NCBI GenBank assembly: GCA_022424955.1
Contig: JAKMGK010000113.1
Coordinates: 1 to 32,482 of the forward strand
Direction of reading: 5' to 3'
DNA from: Flavobacteriaceae bacterium
GTDB lineage: Bacteria; Bacteroidota; Bacteroidia; Flavobacteriales; Flavobacteriaceae
DNA: 32,482 nt
The notes below the pieces were generated by a model. The model was not told where the DNA came from. It did no database searches and worked only from the letters and a program-made list of their open reading frames with translations. Both the position numbers and the translations under genes were made by a program. How positions within the stretch are numbered: the first letter of the stretch is position 1; every line of letters begins with the position of its first letter. Below are positions 9,158 through 17,965 of the stretch, piece after piece.

Positions 9158-10462
9158 TTGGATCCAGACCCGGCCTTATTGATCACTTTGACTGTAGCTT
9201 CGACCACTACATTAATCAAATGGGTCTTACTACTAATTCTATTGATATCTTCTGCCCTAATATCTGGGGCAGAAGTTGCTTTTTTTTCCTTAACCTCTTC
9301 TATCCTGGATCAAGCCAAAGAAGACGGAAAAAGTCAAATTACAAGAATAGAAATCTTGCTTAAGAAGCCTAAAAGGCTCTTAGCAACTATTCTAGTGGCC
9401 AATAATTTTATCAATATTGCGATCGTACTTATATTCGCTAATTTAAGCGAAGATCTGTTTATAGGAATAGAGAATAGTTATGTCCAATTGTTTTTCGAAG
9501 TAGTTGTTATTACTTTTATTATTCTCCTTTTTGGAGAAATTTTACCAAAGATTTATGCCAATAGAAATAACCTGTCTTTTGCACAATTTATGGCAGGTAC
9601 TTTATATAGGTTAGATCAATACTTTTTGTTCTATCTCACCTTACCCATGAGTAAACTCACCTTGTTTTTAGAGCGCCGTTTTGGGCAACGTTCAAAAACA
9701 TTTTCTGTCGATCAACTATCAGAAGCACTTGAACTAACAGAACAGAGCGATACTACAAAAGAAGAAGATAAAATTCTACAAGGAATCATTTCTTTTGGTA
9801 ATACAGACACAAAACAGGTAATGTGCCCTCGAGTTGATGTGTTTGCTTTATCGACCAACATGTCTCTTGAAGAGATAGTAAGCTTGATTATACAAAACGG
9901 CTATTCTAGAATCCCAGTATATAAAGATCGCCTTGACACGATAGAAGGTATTTTGTACTCTAAAGATTTAATGCCTAAACTTCACGACAAAGATTTTGAT
10001 TGGACGACCCTTTTAAGAGAATCTTATTTTGTGCCAGAGCATAAAAAACTAGACGATCTTTTAAAAGAATTCCAACAAAAGAAAATTCACATCGCCATTG
10101 TTGTTGACGAATACGGGGGGACTTCTGGAGTAGTGACGCTAGAAGATCTAATTGAGGAAATAGTTGGAGATATCTCTGATGAGTTTGACGACGAAGATAT
10201 CGAGTATTCTAAAATTGATCATAAAAACTATGTTTTCGAGGCAAAAGTAAGTCTAAAGGATTTCTATCGCATTACCGATTGTGGGCTTGAAGAAGACTTT
10301 GAAAAAGCTAAAGGGGAGGCAGAGACCCTGGGAGGGTTTATTTTAGAAACGGCACAGAGTTTACCTAAGTTGAGACAAAAAATCCATTTTGAAAAAGTGT
10401 GTTTCACCATAGAATCTGTCGATAAAAAGCGAATTAAACGTGTAAAAGTAAGCTTGCCATGA
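9158..10462 (+). CDS. gldE: Gliding motility-associated protein GldE (CNNM/CorC-type)
   Basis: 434 residues. An N-terminal CNNM (DUF21) membrane domain covers about 20-170, with helices near 21-46, 72-96 and 108-132. A CBS pair follows at about 218-275 (V-M-C-P-R-V-D-V-F) and 285-342 (V-V-D-E-Y-G-G-T-S-G-V-V), and then a CorC/HlyC domain from about 355. The start is TTG at 9158, coding M-D-P-D-P, which matches my memory of family N-termini. In Flavobacterium johnsoniae gldE lies with ssb and gldD and is linked to gliding. It overlaps gldD by 4 bases (ATGA). The biochemical role of GldE is not known; ion transport is only suggested by its domains. Confidence 0.9.
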   Translation: MDPDPALLITLTVASTTTLIKWVLLLILLISSALISGAEVAFFSLTSSILDQAKEDGKSQITRIEILLKKPKRLLATILVANNFINIAIVLIFANLSEDLFIGIENSYVQLFFEVVVITFIILLFGEILPKIYANRNNLSFAQFMAGTLYRLDQYFLFYLTLPMSKLTLFLERRFGQRSKTFSVDQLSEALELTEQSDTTKEEDKILQGIISFGNTDTKQVMCPRVDVFALSTNMSLEEIVSLIIQNGYSRIPVYKDRLDTIEGILYSKDLMPKLHDKDFDWTTLLRESYFVPEHKKLDDLLKEFQQKKIHIAIVVDEYGGTSGVVTLEDLIEEIVGDISDEFDDEDIEYSKIDHKNYVFEAKVSLKDFYRITDCGLEEDFEKAKGEAETLGGFILETAQSLPKLRQKIHFEKVCFTIESVDKKRIKRVKVSLP

Positions 10463-11016
10463 TAAGACCTATTACTGTTATATTCTTATTAGTTATTGTA
10501 TTGTCTTGCGAGGACACAACCATATTACCAAAGCCAAAAGCTCAATTGAGCCTTCAGTATTCGCGACCAGATTATGTTGACATTAGCACTCCCTGTTCAT
10601 TTCAATTTAAAAAGAATACTAGGGCTAATTTTGAATTGCTAGACGATTGCGAAAGCAAATTAGTTTATCCCAAAATGCGTGCAACAGTATATCTTTCTTA
10701 TCGCTCTATTGAGAATAATCTAGACTCTTTATTAGCCGATGCCTATCAAATGCCAAGTAAGCATATCATCAAGGCTTCAGAAATACCTGAGAAGGTTTTT
10801 ATCAATCCAGACAATCGCGCTTATGGAACCTTGTTTCGTGTAGTTGGAGAGGCCGCTTCACAAGTGCAGTTTTTTTTAACCGATAGTACAAAGCATTTCT
10901 TAGTAGGATCTTTGTATTTCTATACACGACCTAATTATGATTCTATCATGCCTGCTGCACGATTTATTGAGCAAGATATGGTCAAATTAATGGAGAGTTT
11001 ATCGTGGAAAGAATAA
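10459..11016 (+). CDS. gldD: Gliding motility lipoprotein GldD
   Basis: 185 residues. A lipoprotein signal ends in L-V-I-V-L-S-C with the acylated cysteine at residue 17. The mature part opens with a proline-rich stretch and the Y-S-R-P-D-Y motif (about 34-39). GldD is an envelope lipoprotein required for gliding and linked to T9SS function in F. johnsoniae. The ATG overlaps the gldE stop by 4 bases, so the two are translationally coupled. The 3' end overlaps the convergent metal-binding lipoprotein gene by 18 bases. Confidence 0.88.
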   Translation: MIRPITVIFLLVIVLSCEDTTILPKPKAQLSLQYSRPDYVDISTPCSFQFKKNTRANFELLDDCESKLVYPKMRATVYLSYRSIENNLDSLLADAYQMPSKHIIKASEIPEKVFINPDNRAYGTLFRVVGEAASQVQFFLTDSTKHFLVGSLYFYTRPNYDSIMPAARFIEQDMVKLMESLSWKE

Positions 11017-11373
11017 GTCTTTATATTCTAGTGAAAAGGAACTAACACTATAAGCGTCTCCTACTTCTTTTACCACATCAATAATCCCATTAGGTGAAAT
11101 TTGTGTATCATCAAATTCGATAAGTGCTTTTTTAGAAGGAAAATCGACGCTTGCTTTTGCAATACCAGGCGTTGAGTTGAGTTTCTTCTCTATTACAGCA
11201 GCACAGCCAATTGCACAAACCATCCCCTCTATGGTCATAGAAACGCTAGCATTTGAACTGACCATCGTATTTACTTCCTCTTGTTGAGTTGGAGGAGTTT
11301 TGGTTTCAGGCTTTTTTGATTGACAACTAGAACCTAAAACTAAAGTCAAAAGAATAAGCAGCGTTCTTTTCAT
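10999..11373 (-). CDS. Lipoprotein with heavy-metal-associated (HMA) domain
   Basis: 124 residues. A lipoprotein signal ends L-G-S-S-C with the cysteine at 17, followed by a Thr/Gln/Glu-rich linker to about 43 and one HMA domain. The metal loop reads G-M-V-C-A-I-G-C, that is C-x3-C instead of the usual C-x2-C; I recall this variant in other Bacteroidota envelope proteins, so it is not necessarily a defect. A role as a periplasmic or outer-membrane copper or other soft-metal binder is likely. An exact -7 box ends 4 bases before the ATG, suggesting a leaderless mRNA. No metal transporter is adjacent. Confidence 0.8.
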   Translation of the reverse strand: MKRTLLILLTLVLGSSCQSKKPETKTPPTQQEEVNTMVSSNASVSMTIEGMVCAIGCAAVIEKKLNSTPGIAKASVDFPSKKALIEFDDTQISPNGIIDVVKEVGDAYSVSSFSLEYKDLFFPR

Positions 11374-11377
11374 AGGT

Positions 11378-11385
11378 CAAAATTA
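11378..11385 (-). promoter_or_regulatory. -7 promoter box of the HMA lipoprotein gene
   Basis: TAATTTTG on the minus strand matches TAnnTTTG exactly and ends 4 bases before the ATG. Transcription would begin at or next to the start codon. No good TTG is found 19 bases upstream. Confidence 0.5.
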
Positions 11386-11443
11386 GTAAATTATTCAAAA
11401 TGTATTTTATAGAAAAGACGCACATTTGTAAAAAAAGTAGCGA

Positions 11444-12328
11444 ATGTCTGTCGGAGTCAAAAAGTGGGTTTATCTCATTGTCTTATCTATTATCTGGGGA
11501 AGCTCATATATTCTAATTAAAAAAGGGCTGGTGGGTTTGACGCCGATTCAATTAGGGGCATTTCGTATTTTGATGACCACCTTAATTCTATTATTGGTGG
11601 GCTATAAAAGTTTATGGGGTTGGTCTTTTGAGCATTGGAAATGGCTTGCCTTTACAGGTTTCTTTGGCACCTTTTTCCCTTCTTTTCTTTTTGCTTTTTC
11701 TGAAACCGAAATCAATAGTTCTGTTGTAGCAGTGCTCAATGGATTAACCCCTTTGTTTACGATAATCATTGCTTATTTTTTCTTTCAACAGTCGGTAAAG
11801 AAAAAACAACTAGGGGGTGTTTTAGTAGGATTTACAGGAACGATAATTCTTGTAGCTCAAGAGTTTACCATGGCTTCCTCTGGGGATGGGCGATACGTTT
11901 TTTTAGTTGTAATGGCGTCTTTGTGTTATGCCATTAATGTAAATACCATCAAGCATAAACTGGTAGGGGTTGCTCCCATGGCTATTGCTTTAGCCAACTT
12001 TATTGCCATTTGTATCCCTGCATTAATTCTTTTGATGAGTTCTTCTTTTCCATGGAGTAGTTTTTATACTGATACGACCATTTTAACTTCAATGGGATAC
12101 ATTTTTATCCTCTCCCTTTTTGGGACGGCCTTCGCTAAAGTATTATTCAATGAACTTTTGACTTTTTCTTCTGCAGTATTTTCTATTTCGATTACTTATT
12201 TATTGCCCATAGTAGCGATAGGCTGGGGATTGCTTGATGGCGAAAGTTTTGGAGGATTACAATGGCTTGCAAGCGGTTTGATTTTAGGGGGAATTTATCT
12301 GGTAACCGAAACAAAAAAAGCGCCTTAA
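11444..12328 (+). CDS. EamA/DMT-family transporter
   Basis: 294 residues with about ten hydrophobic segments in two EamA repeats. The first opens V-Y-L-I-V-L-S-I-I-W-G-S-S-Y-I-L-I-K, typical of this family of inner-membrane metabolite exporters. The substrate cannot be read from sequence. A CACATTTG box at 11421-11428 (one mismatch to the -7 consensus) is a possible promoter. The stop codon lies inside the loop region of the terminator shared with the convergent M16 gene. A second, unrelated copy of the family lies at 21780. Confidence 0.88.
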   Translation: MSVGVKKWVYLIVLSIIWGSSYILIKKGLVGLTPIQLGAFRILMTTLILLLVGYKSLWGWSFEHWKWLAFTGFFGTFFPSFLFAFSETEINSSVVAVLNGLTPLFTIIIAYFFFQQSVKKKQLGGVLVGFTGTIILVAQEFTMASSGDGRYVFLVVMASLCYAINVNTIKHKLVGVAPMAIALANFIAICIPALILLMSSSFPWSSFYTDTTILTSMGYIFILSLFGTAFAKVLFNELLTFSSAVFSISITYLLPIVAIGWGLLDGESFGGLQWLASGLILGGIYLVTETKKAP

Positions 12329-12342
12329 AAAAGACGCTTTTT
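12313..12342. terminator. Bidirectional Rho-independent terminator
   Basis: GCG-C-CTT, loop AAAA, AAG-A-CGC, with an A run on the left and a T run on the right. The stem closes fully on the minus strand, where the internal pair is G-U, and has a C-A mismatch on the plus strand. It serves the convergent DMT gene (+) and the M16 peptidase operon (-). The DMT stop codon falls within it. Confidence 0.8.
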
Positions 12343-12371
12343 ACTCCTCTACATTTTTCCTCTTTCAAATA

Positions 12372-14444
12372 CTATTGAAAATCTTTATCAGAAAAAGAGA
12401 CATTCAACTCAATTGATGAGGTGATGAAGTCTATTTTCTGTGGACCAAAAGATTGGGTAACCGTGTGCGGAAATAAAATTCCATCAACCGCTTTATAGTC
12501 ACCAATCATGGTTTCTTGCGTGATAGTGTTTCCTTGCATTTCTTGTGTTTCGCTAATCTTGATTTTTAAACTACTTTCAACACTGTAGAAATAAGATTTG
12601 CTATCACTTACTTTAAGTTCATAAGCTTTTGTTCCATTGACATCTACAATTCCAGCTAGACTGATTTGAGAAGGATCCAGAATCAATTCTGCAAAAACAG
12701 CAGTATCTGGCAAGGCTTTAGCAAGTGCATTGGCATCCATAGGCATGCGTTGTCCTTGTGCTTCCATATAACCTTCGGTTTTATTGATGACTTGCTTTTG
12801 CATTACATTCCCCATCATTTTAACGGCAAGAAAAGATTGTTGTGCATTGGTTTTTTTACTTTCGATTTCAAGGGTCATTCCTTGCATGCTTGCGCTAGCA
12901 ATTTCTTTCTTTGATTGAATTGCTTCTGCTTTGTCTTTTCCGCCTATGGCGTCAAAATAAGCATTTATAATACTGGTCGCATCTACTCCATCAGGGAGGA
13001 CGCTGTCATAGTCAGGACGATCCATTTCTACGCCATATTTATCATAGAATTTGATGGGAAGTGCTTTGCCGAGTGGTGCTACTTTTTCAAGGTTTTCTAG
13101 AACTTCGCTTCCTTTTCCTGTGACAAAAATGCGGGCGTTGTTTAGGTGAAAATATTTTTGCGTTACACGCTGAATATCTTTAATACTCACCGCATTGATT
13201 TTTTGTAAATAGGTGATGTAAAAATTATTGGGTAAACCTTCTGTTAAAATAGAAAGGGCAAATTGTGCTATAGTTGAGGGACGCTCTAACGCTAGCACGA
13301 AGTCACCAACATATTTAGCCTTGGCTTGATCGAGCTCTTCTTGACTCACAGGTAGTTCTTTAATTTTATTGATCTCTTTGACTAACTCCACCACTGAACT
13401 ATCGGTTACGGCATTGCGCACACTTGCATAGGCACGGAATCTTGAGCGGCTGTATTTGTCTGTTCTAAAAGAAGAATAAGAACCATAAGTGTAGCCTTTA
13501 TCTTCTCTTAAATTCAAAAATAAACGCGCTTGTCCACCGCCCCCTAAAATCCTGTTGGCAACCAGCATAGGGAAATAGTCAGCATCAGTCTTTTTCACTT
13601 TGGTTGTTAAATCCACAGAAATTTTCGATTGTACAGCATTGGGCATATCCACGAAGTTAATTTCCAATTTTTCTGCATTTTTTGCTGCAGGAAAAGGCAC
13701 TGCTTCAGCGGCTTTACCCTTCCAACCCTTGAATAATTTCGTCACTTGCTTTTTTACGGTAGCAAAATCTACATCGCCAATAATAACCAAATAGGCATTT
13801 TCAGGATTGAAGTTTTTGCTGTAGTAGTTTTTTACATCGGTCAGTTGAATATTGCTCACACTGGCTTCAGAGATGTATTCGCCATAGGGGTGGTTTTTCC
13901 CATAGGTGATTAAACTTTCTACACGTCGAGCAACAGTAGAGACAGAGTTTTCATTGGATTTAATTCCCTCCATGAGTTTCTCCTTTTCCTTGTCAAATTC
14001 TTCTTGCAAGAAATTTGGATTCAAGGCAGCGTCGGCCATAAGTTCTAATACTCTTGGAAAATAACGCGAAAGGGAAGAAGCAAAAGCAGTGGAAGAGCCA
14101 AAGCTGAGGCGTGCCCCTAAAAAGTCAACCTCTTCTTCAAAGCCATCTTTCTCGATGGATTGTGATCCTTTGCCTAGCATGCTAGATAAGAGGGTATTTA
14201 CACCCGCTAATTCTCCTTCAAAAATGGGCGCAACATCGATGTTGAGGTTGGCAGAAGCACGAGGGAGTTTGTGGTTTTCAACCACCAATACACGGAGGCC
14301 ATTTTTCAACACAAACTCTTGTGGTTTATCTAATTGAATTTTTGGTGCAGGTCCTGGTTTCGGTTGTTGACTTCGGTCAATTTGTGCTTGAATTGGTGCA
14401 ACGACCAATAAAAGCAAGACTAAATAAAGTGCTTTTTTCATCAT
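12372..14444 (-). CDS. M16-family peptidase-like protein, non-catalytic partner, with LolA-like C-terminal region
   Basis: 690 residues with a signal peptide (cleavage after P-I-Q-A). The two M16 halves cover about 35-470, but the H-x-x-E-H zinc motif is missing where it should be (region 78-96 reads L-A-G-V-N-T-L-L-S-S-M-L). This is the pattern of the inactive subunit in two-gene M16 pairs; the second half keeps the R/Y-containing substrate-binding region (L-N-L-R-E-D-K-G-Y-T-Y-G-S-Y near 309-322). Residues from about 490 form an extra domain (N-A-Y-F-D-A-I-G-G start) like LolA/outer-membrane sorting folds. The upstream gene encodes the catalytic subunit, 5 bases away. Likely a periplasmic heterodimer degrading peptides. 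Confidence 0.87.
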   Translation of the reverse strand: MMKKALYLVLLLLVVAPIQAQIDRSQQPKPGPAPKIQLDKPQEFVLKNGLRVLVVENHKLPRASANLNIDVAPIFEGELAGVNTLLSSMLGKGSQSIEKDGFEEEVDFLGARLSFGSSTAFASSLSRYFPRVLELMADAALNPNFLQEEFDKEKEKLMEGIKSNENSVSTVARRVESLITYGKNHPYGEYISEASVSNIQLTDVKNYYSKNFNPENAYLVIIGDVDFATVKKQVTKLFKGWKGKAAEAVPFPAAKNAEKLEINFVDMPNAVQSKISVDLTTKVKKTDADYFPMLVANRILGGGGQARLFLNLREDKGYTYGSYSSFRTDKYSRSRFRAYASVRNAVTDSSVVELVKEINKIKELPVSQEELDQAKAKYVGDFVLALERPSTIAQFALSILTEGLPNNFYITYLQKINAVSIKDIQRVTQKYFHLNNARIFVTGKGSEVLENLEKVAPLGKALPIKFYDKYGVEMDRPDYDSVLPDGVDATSIINAYFDAIGGKDKAEAIQSKKEIASASMQGMTLEIESKKTNAQQSFLAVKMMGNVMQKQVINKTEGYMEAQGQRMPMDANALAKALPDTAVFAELILDPSQISLAGIVDVNGTKAYELKVSDSKSYFYSVESSLKIKISETQEMQGNTITQETMIGDYKAVDGILFPHTVTQSFGPQKIDFITSSIELNVSFSDKDFQ

Positions 14445-14449
14445 GGAGC

Positions 14450-15766
14450 TTATTTTTTTGCCGACTCAGGAAGGTAATCCAACACGAGACGTTGGTTTTT
14501 ATTTAAGTATTTTTTGGCCACTGCTTGAATTTCTTCACGAGTAATGGAACGATAGACGTCAATTTCTGTATTTACGCGGTTGGTATCGCCATAGAAGGCA
14601 TAATATTCTGCTAGTGAATTTGCAATTCCTTCTACAGAGGCATTTGAGTTAACAAACATCATTTCAAATTTGTTTTTAATTTTTTGAAAATCTTTTTCTG
14701 AGATTAATTCATTTTGAATTTTCACCACTTCTTCATCCATCGACACAACTAAGCTGTCTAGATCAGTACCCGCTAACGGAAGTGCGAGAATAATATAAAC
14801 TCCGTAATCTTCAAGAGACAAATTAAACGCTCCAACCTCAAGTGCAATTTTTTCTTGGTCAACCATTTTTTTATATAGTTTAGAACTTTTTCCGTCACTT
14901 AAATAAGTTGAAATGAATTCCAATACTTTAGATTCTCTGGTTTTAATTCCTGGGATTCTAAATCCACAAAAAACAGCAGGCAGTTGGATGTTTTTATCGT
15001 AGTAGGTTGCTTTTCTAGAACTGTTTATGGGGTCTTCTTTAACATTAACTCGATTGATTTTAGGCCCCCTAGGAATTGGACCAAAATAATCTTCAATCAT
15101 TTTTTTGGTTTCAGGTATTTTTATATCACCGGCCACTACCAGGACGGAATTATTGGGCACATAGTACTTTTTATTAAAGGCAATAAATTCATCTAATGTA
15201 GCAGCATCTAGATCCTCCATTGAACCAATAGAGGAAACTTTATAGGGGTGCTTATCAAACAAGTTTTCCTTTACAATATCCTGATAATAGCCATACGGGC
15301 GATTGTCATAAATATTTCGCTTTTCCTCTTTGACAACTTCATTTTGGGTATCAACACCAATTTTGTTAATTACAGGATGAAGCATTCGTTCTGATTCCAT
15401 CCAGAGACTAAGTTCTAGATTATTTGATGGGAAAACTTCATAATAATAAGTATAATCATCAGACGTATATGCATTATTGGTTCCTCCATTAGAACTAACT
15501 ATGCCGAACCATTCACCACGTCCAATATTTTTTGTTCCTTCAAACAACAGATGTTCAAAAAAATGAGCAAATCCAGTACGGTTTTTGTCTTCATCTTTAC
15601 CACCCACATGATAGAGTACAGAGGTTGTCACTACTGGAGCACCGTTATCTTGATGTAAAATTACGTGTAGGCCGTTGGGCAAGTCGTATTCTTCAAATTG
15701 AACTTCTTGCGCATAGAGTGTTATCCCAAAAAGAAATAAAAATGAAATAGTTAGAACTTTTCTCAT
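14450..15766 (-). CDS. M16-family zinc peptidase, catalytic subunit
   Basis: 438 residues with a signal peptide cleaved after L-Y-A-Q (about residue 20). The inverted zinc motif H-F-F-E-H is at 68-72, with the third metal ligand among the glutamates at 143-148 (N-E-V-V-K-E-E-K). It carries the G-G-T-N-N-A-Y-T substrate strand typical of processing-peptidase-like enzymes. It is secreted to the periplasm or envelope and likely works with the non-catalytic protein encoded 5 bases downstream. The pair forms one operon ending at the terminator near 12313-12342. Confidence 0.92.
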   Translation of the reverse strand: MRKVLTISFLFLFGITLYAQEVQFEEYDLPNGLHVILHQDNGAPVVTTSVLYHVGGKDEDKNRTGFAHFFEHLLFEGTKNIGRGEWFGIVSSNGGTNNAYTSDDYTYYYEVFPSNNLELSLWMESERMLHPVINKIGVDTQNEVVKEEKRNIYDNRPYGYYQDIVKENLFDKHPYKVSSIGSMEDLDAATLDEFIAFNKKYYVPNNSVLVVAGDIKIPETKKMIEDYFGPIPRGPKINRVNVKEDPINSSRKATYYDKNIQLPAVFCGFRIPGIKTRESKVLEFISTYLSDGKSSKLYKKMVDQEKIALEVGAFNLSLEDYGVYIILALPLAGTDLDSLVVSMDEEVVKIQNELISEKDFQKIKNKFEMMFVNSNASVEGIANSLAEYYAFYGDTNRVNTEIDVYRSITREEIQAVAKKYLNKNQRLVLDYLPESAKK

Positions 15767-15875
15767 ATGATTTGTTTGAATTATATGTCGTTAAAATAAT
15801 AAGGATGTTACAATTTTTTGATAATTAAAGTCAATAAAATTGATGTAAAGTCGTTAAAATAGAAAGACTCAATAG

Positions 15876-16778
15876 GTGTTCACGAGATTATTTCCACTAT
15901 GGGTAAGTTTGTTTGCTATAATAGCGCTAATTAACCCTGTTTTATTTACTTGGTTTTCAGGCCCATGGATTACTTATGGTCTAGGTGGAATCATGCTAGG
16001 AATGGGATTGACTTTGCAATGGCAAGATTTTAATCAAATTTTTCAAACCCCAAAATGGGTTTTTTTAGGACTATTTCTTCAGTTTAGTTTAATGCCCTTA
16101 ATGGGTTGGGCTTTAGGGATATTATTTAAATTACCCCCTTTTTTTGCTGTAGGCTTGATTCTAGTGGCCAGTTGCCCTGGAGGGACAGCCTCTAATGTGA
16201 TTGCTTATTTGGCTCGGGCTAATGTTGCGCTATCTGTAGCAATGACCACTTGTTCCACCTTCGCAGGGATTATCCTAACGCCCTATTTGACGGCGAGTTT
16301 ATCTGGAAATTATTTAGCAGTTGATGCCTGGGGCTTGTTTTACAGTACAATAAAAGTGGTATTACTCCCAGTGACTGCAGGGGTAATTCTCAATCAATAT
16401 TTTCCAAATTTCACTCGTAAAGTGACGCCCTTTGCCCCTCCTGTTGCTGTTCTATTAATTGTATTGATTGTTGCAAGTATTATTGGACAAGGGAAGGAGA
16501 TCATTTTAAATGCTGGATTAAATTTGATTTTTGCCATTATGCTTTTGCATCTTTTTGGTTTTATATTAGGCTATACACTTAGTTGGATTTTCACTAAAGA
16601 TGCTGCTGCAAGCAAAACAATTGCTATAGAAGTAGGGATGCAAAACTCTGGTTTAGGGGCTGTTTTAGCACGTGAGAATTTCACTAACCCAGCGACAGCT
16701 ATCCCCTCGGCGATATCCAGTTTGGTGCATTCTATTTATGGAAGTATCTTTACATCAATATTTAAAAGAAAAATATAA
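15876..16778 (+). CDS. Bile acid:sodium symporter (BASS) family transporter
   Basis: 300 residues, about nine to ten membrane segments. The family motif region G-L-I-L-V-A-S-C-P-G-G-T-A-S-N-V is at about 93-108 and I-E-V-G-M-Q-N-S-G-L-G at about 250-260. Bacterial members couple sodium import to organic anions such as pantoate or keto acids; the substrate is not evident here. The start is GTG at 15876; no upstream ATG fits. The thiolase gene follows after 11 bases, suggesting co-transcription. Confidence 0.87.
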   Translation: MFTRLFPLWVSLFAIIALINPVLFTWFSGPWITYGLGGIMLGMGLTLQWQDFNQIFQTPKWVFLGLFLQFSLMPLMGWALGILFKLPPFFAVGLILVASCPGGTASNVIAYLARANVALSVAMTTCSTFAGIILTPYLTASLSGNYLAVDAWGLFYSTIKVVLLPVTAGVILNQYFPNFTRKVTPFAPPVAVLLIVLIVASIIGQGKEIILNAGLNLIFAIMLLHLFGFILGYTLSWIFTKDAAASKTIAIEVGMQNSGLGAVLARENFTNPATAIPSAISSLVHSIYGSIFTSIFKRKI

Positions 16779-16789
16779 TCTAGTTTCCA

Positions 16790-17962
16790 ATGCAAAAAGT
16801 GGTGATTGTTTCAGCTAAAAGAACCCCAATAGGAAAATTCATGGGAGGTTTGTCTACAGTGTCTTCGCCCACGCTTGGCGCAACAGTAATTAAAGGCGCA
16901 TTAGCCGCTGCAGGGGTAGATCCTTCTCTAGTAGAAGAAGTCTATATGGGGAATGTTTTACAAGCAGGAGTGGGTCAAGCTCCAGCACGTCAAGCCGCCC
17001 TAAAAGCAGGGATCCCAGACACAGTACCCTGTACAACAGTCAATAAAGTATGTGCTTCAGGTATGAAAACCATTGCGATGGCAGCACAAGCCATCGCTTT
17101 AGGCGATGTTGATATTGTGGTCGCTGGCGGAATGGAAAACATGAGCCTAGCCCCTCATATTATTCCTATGCGAAGCGGCGTTAAATTTGGCGCAACCCAA
17201 TTAGAAGACGTCATGCAAAAAGATGGTTTAGTCGATGCTTTTGATCAAGTGGCCATGGGAACCTTTGCCGATGCTACTGCCGTAAAACACACTATTTCTA
17301 GAGAAGAACAAGATGCTTTTGCAATCGAATCTTATCGACGTTCTTCCGCCGCTTGGGCCAGTGGAGCGATGAAAAACGAAATAATCCCTGTTGCTGTACC
17401 CCAACGAAAAGGAGAGAATAAAATTATTGCAGAAGATGAAGAATACACCAATGTATTGATGGAGAAGATTCCTAAGCTGCGTCCAGCTTTTACCAAAGAG
17501 GGAACAGTTACTGCTGCAAATGCCTCAACCATTAACGATGGCGCAGCTGCTCTTGTTTTAATGTCAGAAACAAAAGCGAAAAGTTTAGGAGTTAAGATTC
17601 TCGCAACCATTGAAAGTTATGCCGATGCGGCGCAAGAGCCACAATGGTTTACTACCGCTCCAGCAAAAGCATTGCCTATTGCTCTTGCAAAAGCGGGAGT
17701 AACTCAAGATGAGGTAGAGCTTTTTGAGTTTAACGAGGCCTTCTCTGTAGTAGGTTTAGCGAATATCAAGATTTTAGGGCTCAATCCTGAAAAAGTAAAC
17801 ATCCACGGTGGGGCAGTTTCTTTAGGGCATCCTTTAGGCTGTTCAGGAGCCCGTATTGTTGTTACTCTGCTTAACGCCTTACAGCAAAATAATAAAACTC
17901 TCGGAGCTGCGGCTATTTGTAATGGTGGAGGAGGTGCCACTGCTCTAGTTATCCGACGCTAA
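16790..17962 (+). CDS. Acetyl-CoA C-acetyltransferase (thiolase)
   Basis: 390 residues, normal for the biosynthetic thiolase type. It condenses two acetyl-CoA to acetoacetyl-CoA or runs the reverse cleavage. The nucleophile is C88 in V-C-A-S-G-M-K. The N-E-A-F motif is near 315-318, the catalytic His in L-G-H-P-L-G-C-S-G near 347, and the second Cys in C-N-G-G-G-G-A at 377. It lies 11 bases after the transporter gene. Together with the hydroxyacyl-CoA dehydrogenase and ETF genes further on it suits acyl-CoA or butanoate metabolism. Whether it is degradative or biosynthetic cannot be settled here. Confidence 0.95.
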   Translation: MQKVVIVSAKRTPIGKFMGGLSTVSSPTLGATVIKGALAAAGVDPSLVEEVYMGNVLQAGVGQAPARQAALKAGIPDTVPCTTVNKVCASGMKTIAMAAQAIALGDVDIVVAGGMENMSLAPHIIPMRSGVKFGATQLEDVMQKDGLVDAFDQVAMGTFADATAVKHTISREEQDAFAIESYRRSSAAWASGAMKNEIIPVAVPQRKGENKIIAEDEEYTNVLMEKIPKLRPAFTKEGTVTAANASTINDGAAALVLMSETKAKSLGVKILATIESYADAAQEPQWFTTAPAKALPIALAKAGVTQDEVELFEFNEAFSVVGLANIKILGLNPEKVNIHGGAVSLGHPLGCSGARIVVTLLNALQQNNKTLGAAAICNGGGGATALVIRR

Positions 17963-17965
17963 TTA

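Noticed and set aside
12666-14506. Plus-strand frames within the M16 peptidase genes
   Set aside because: Shadows of conserved minus-strand genes; no recognisable protein features.
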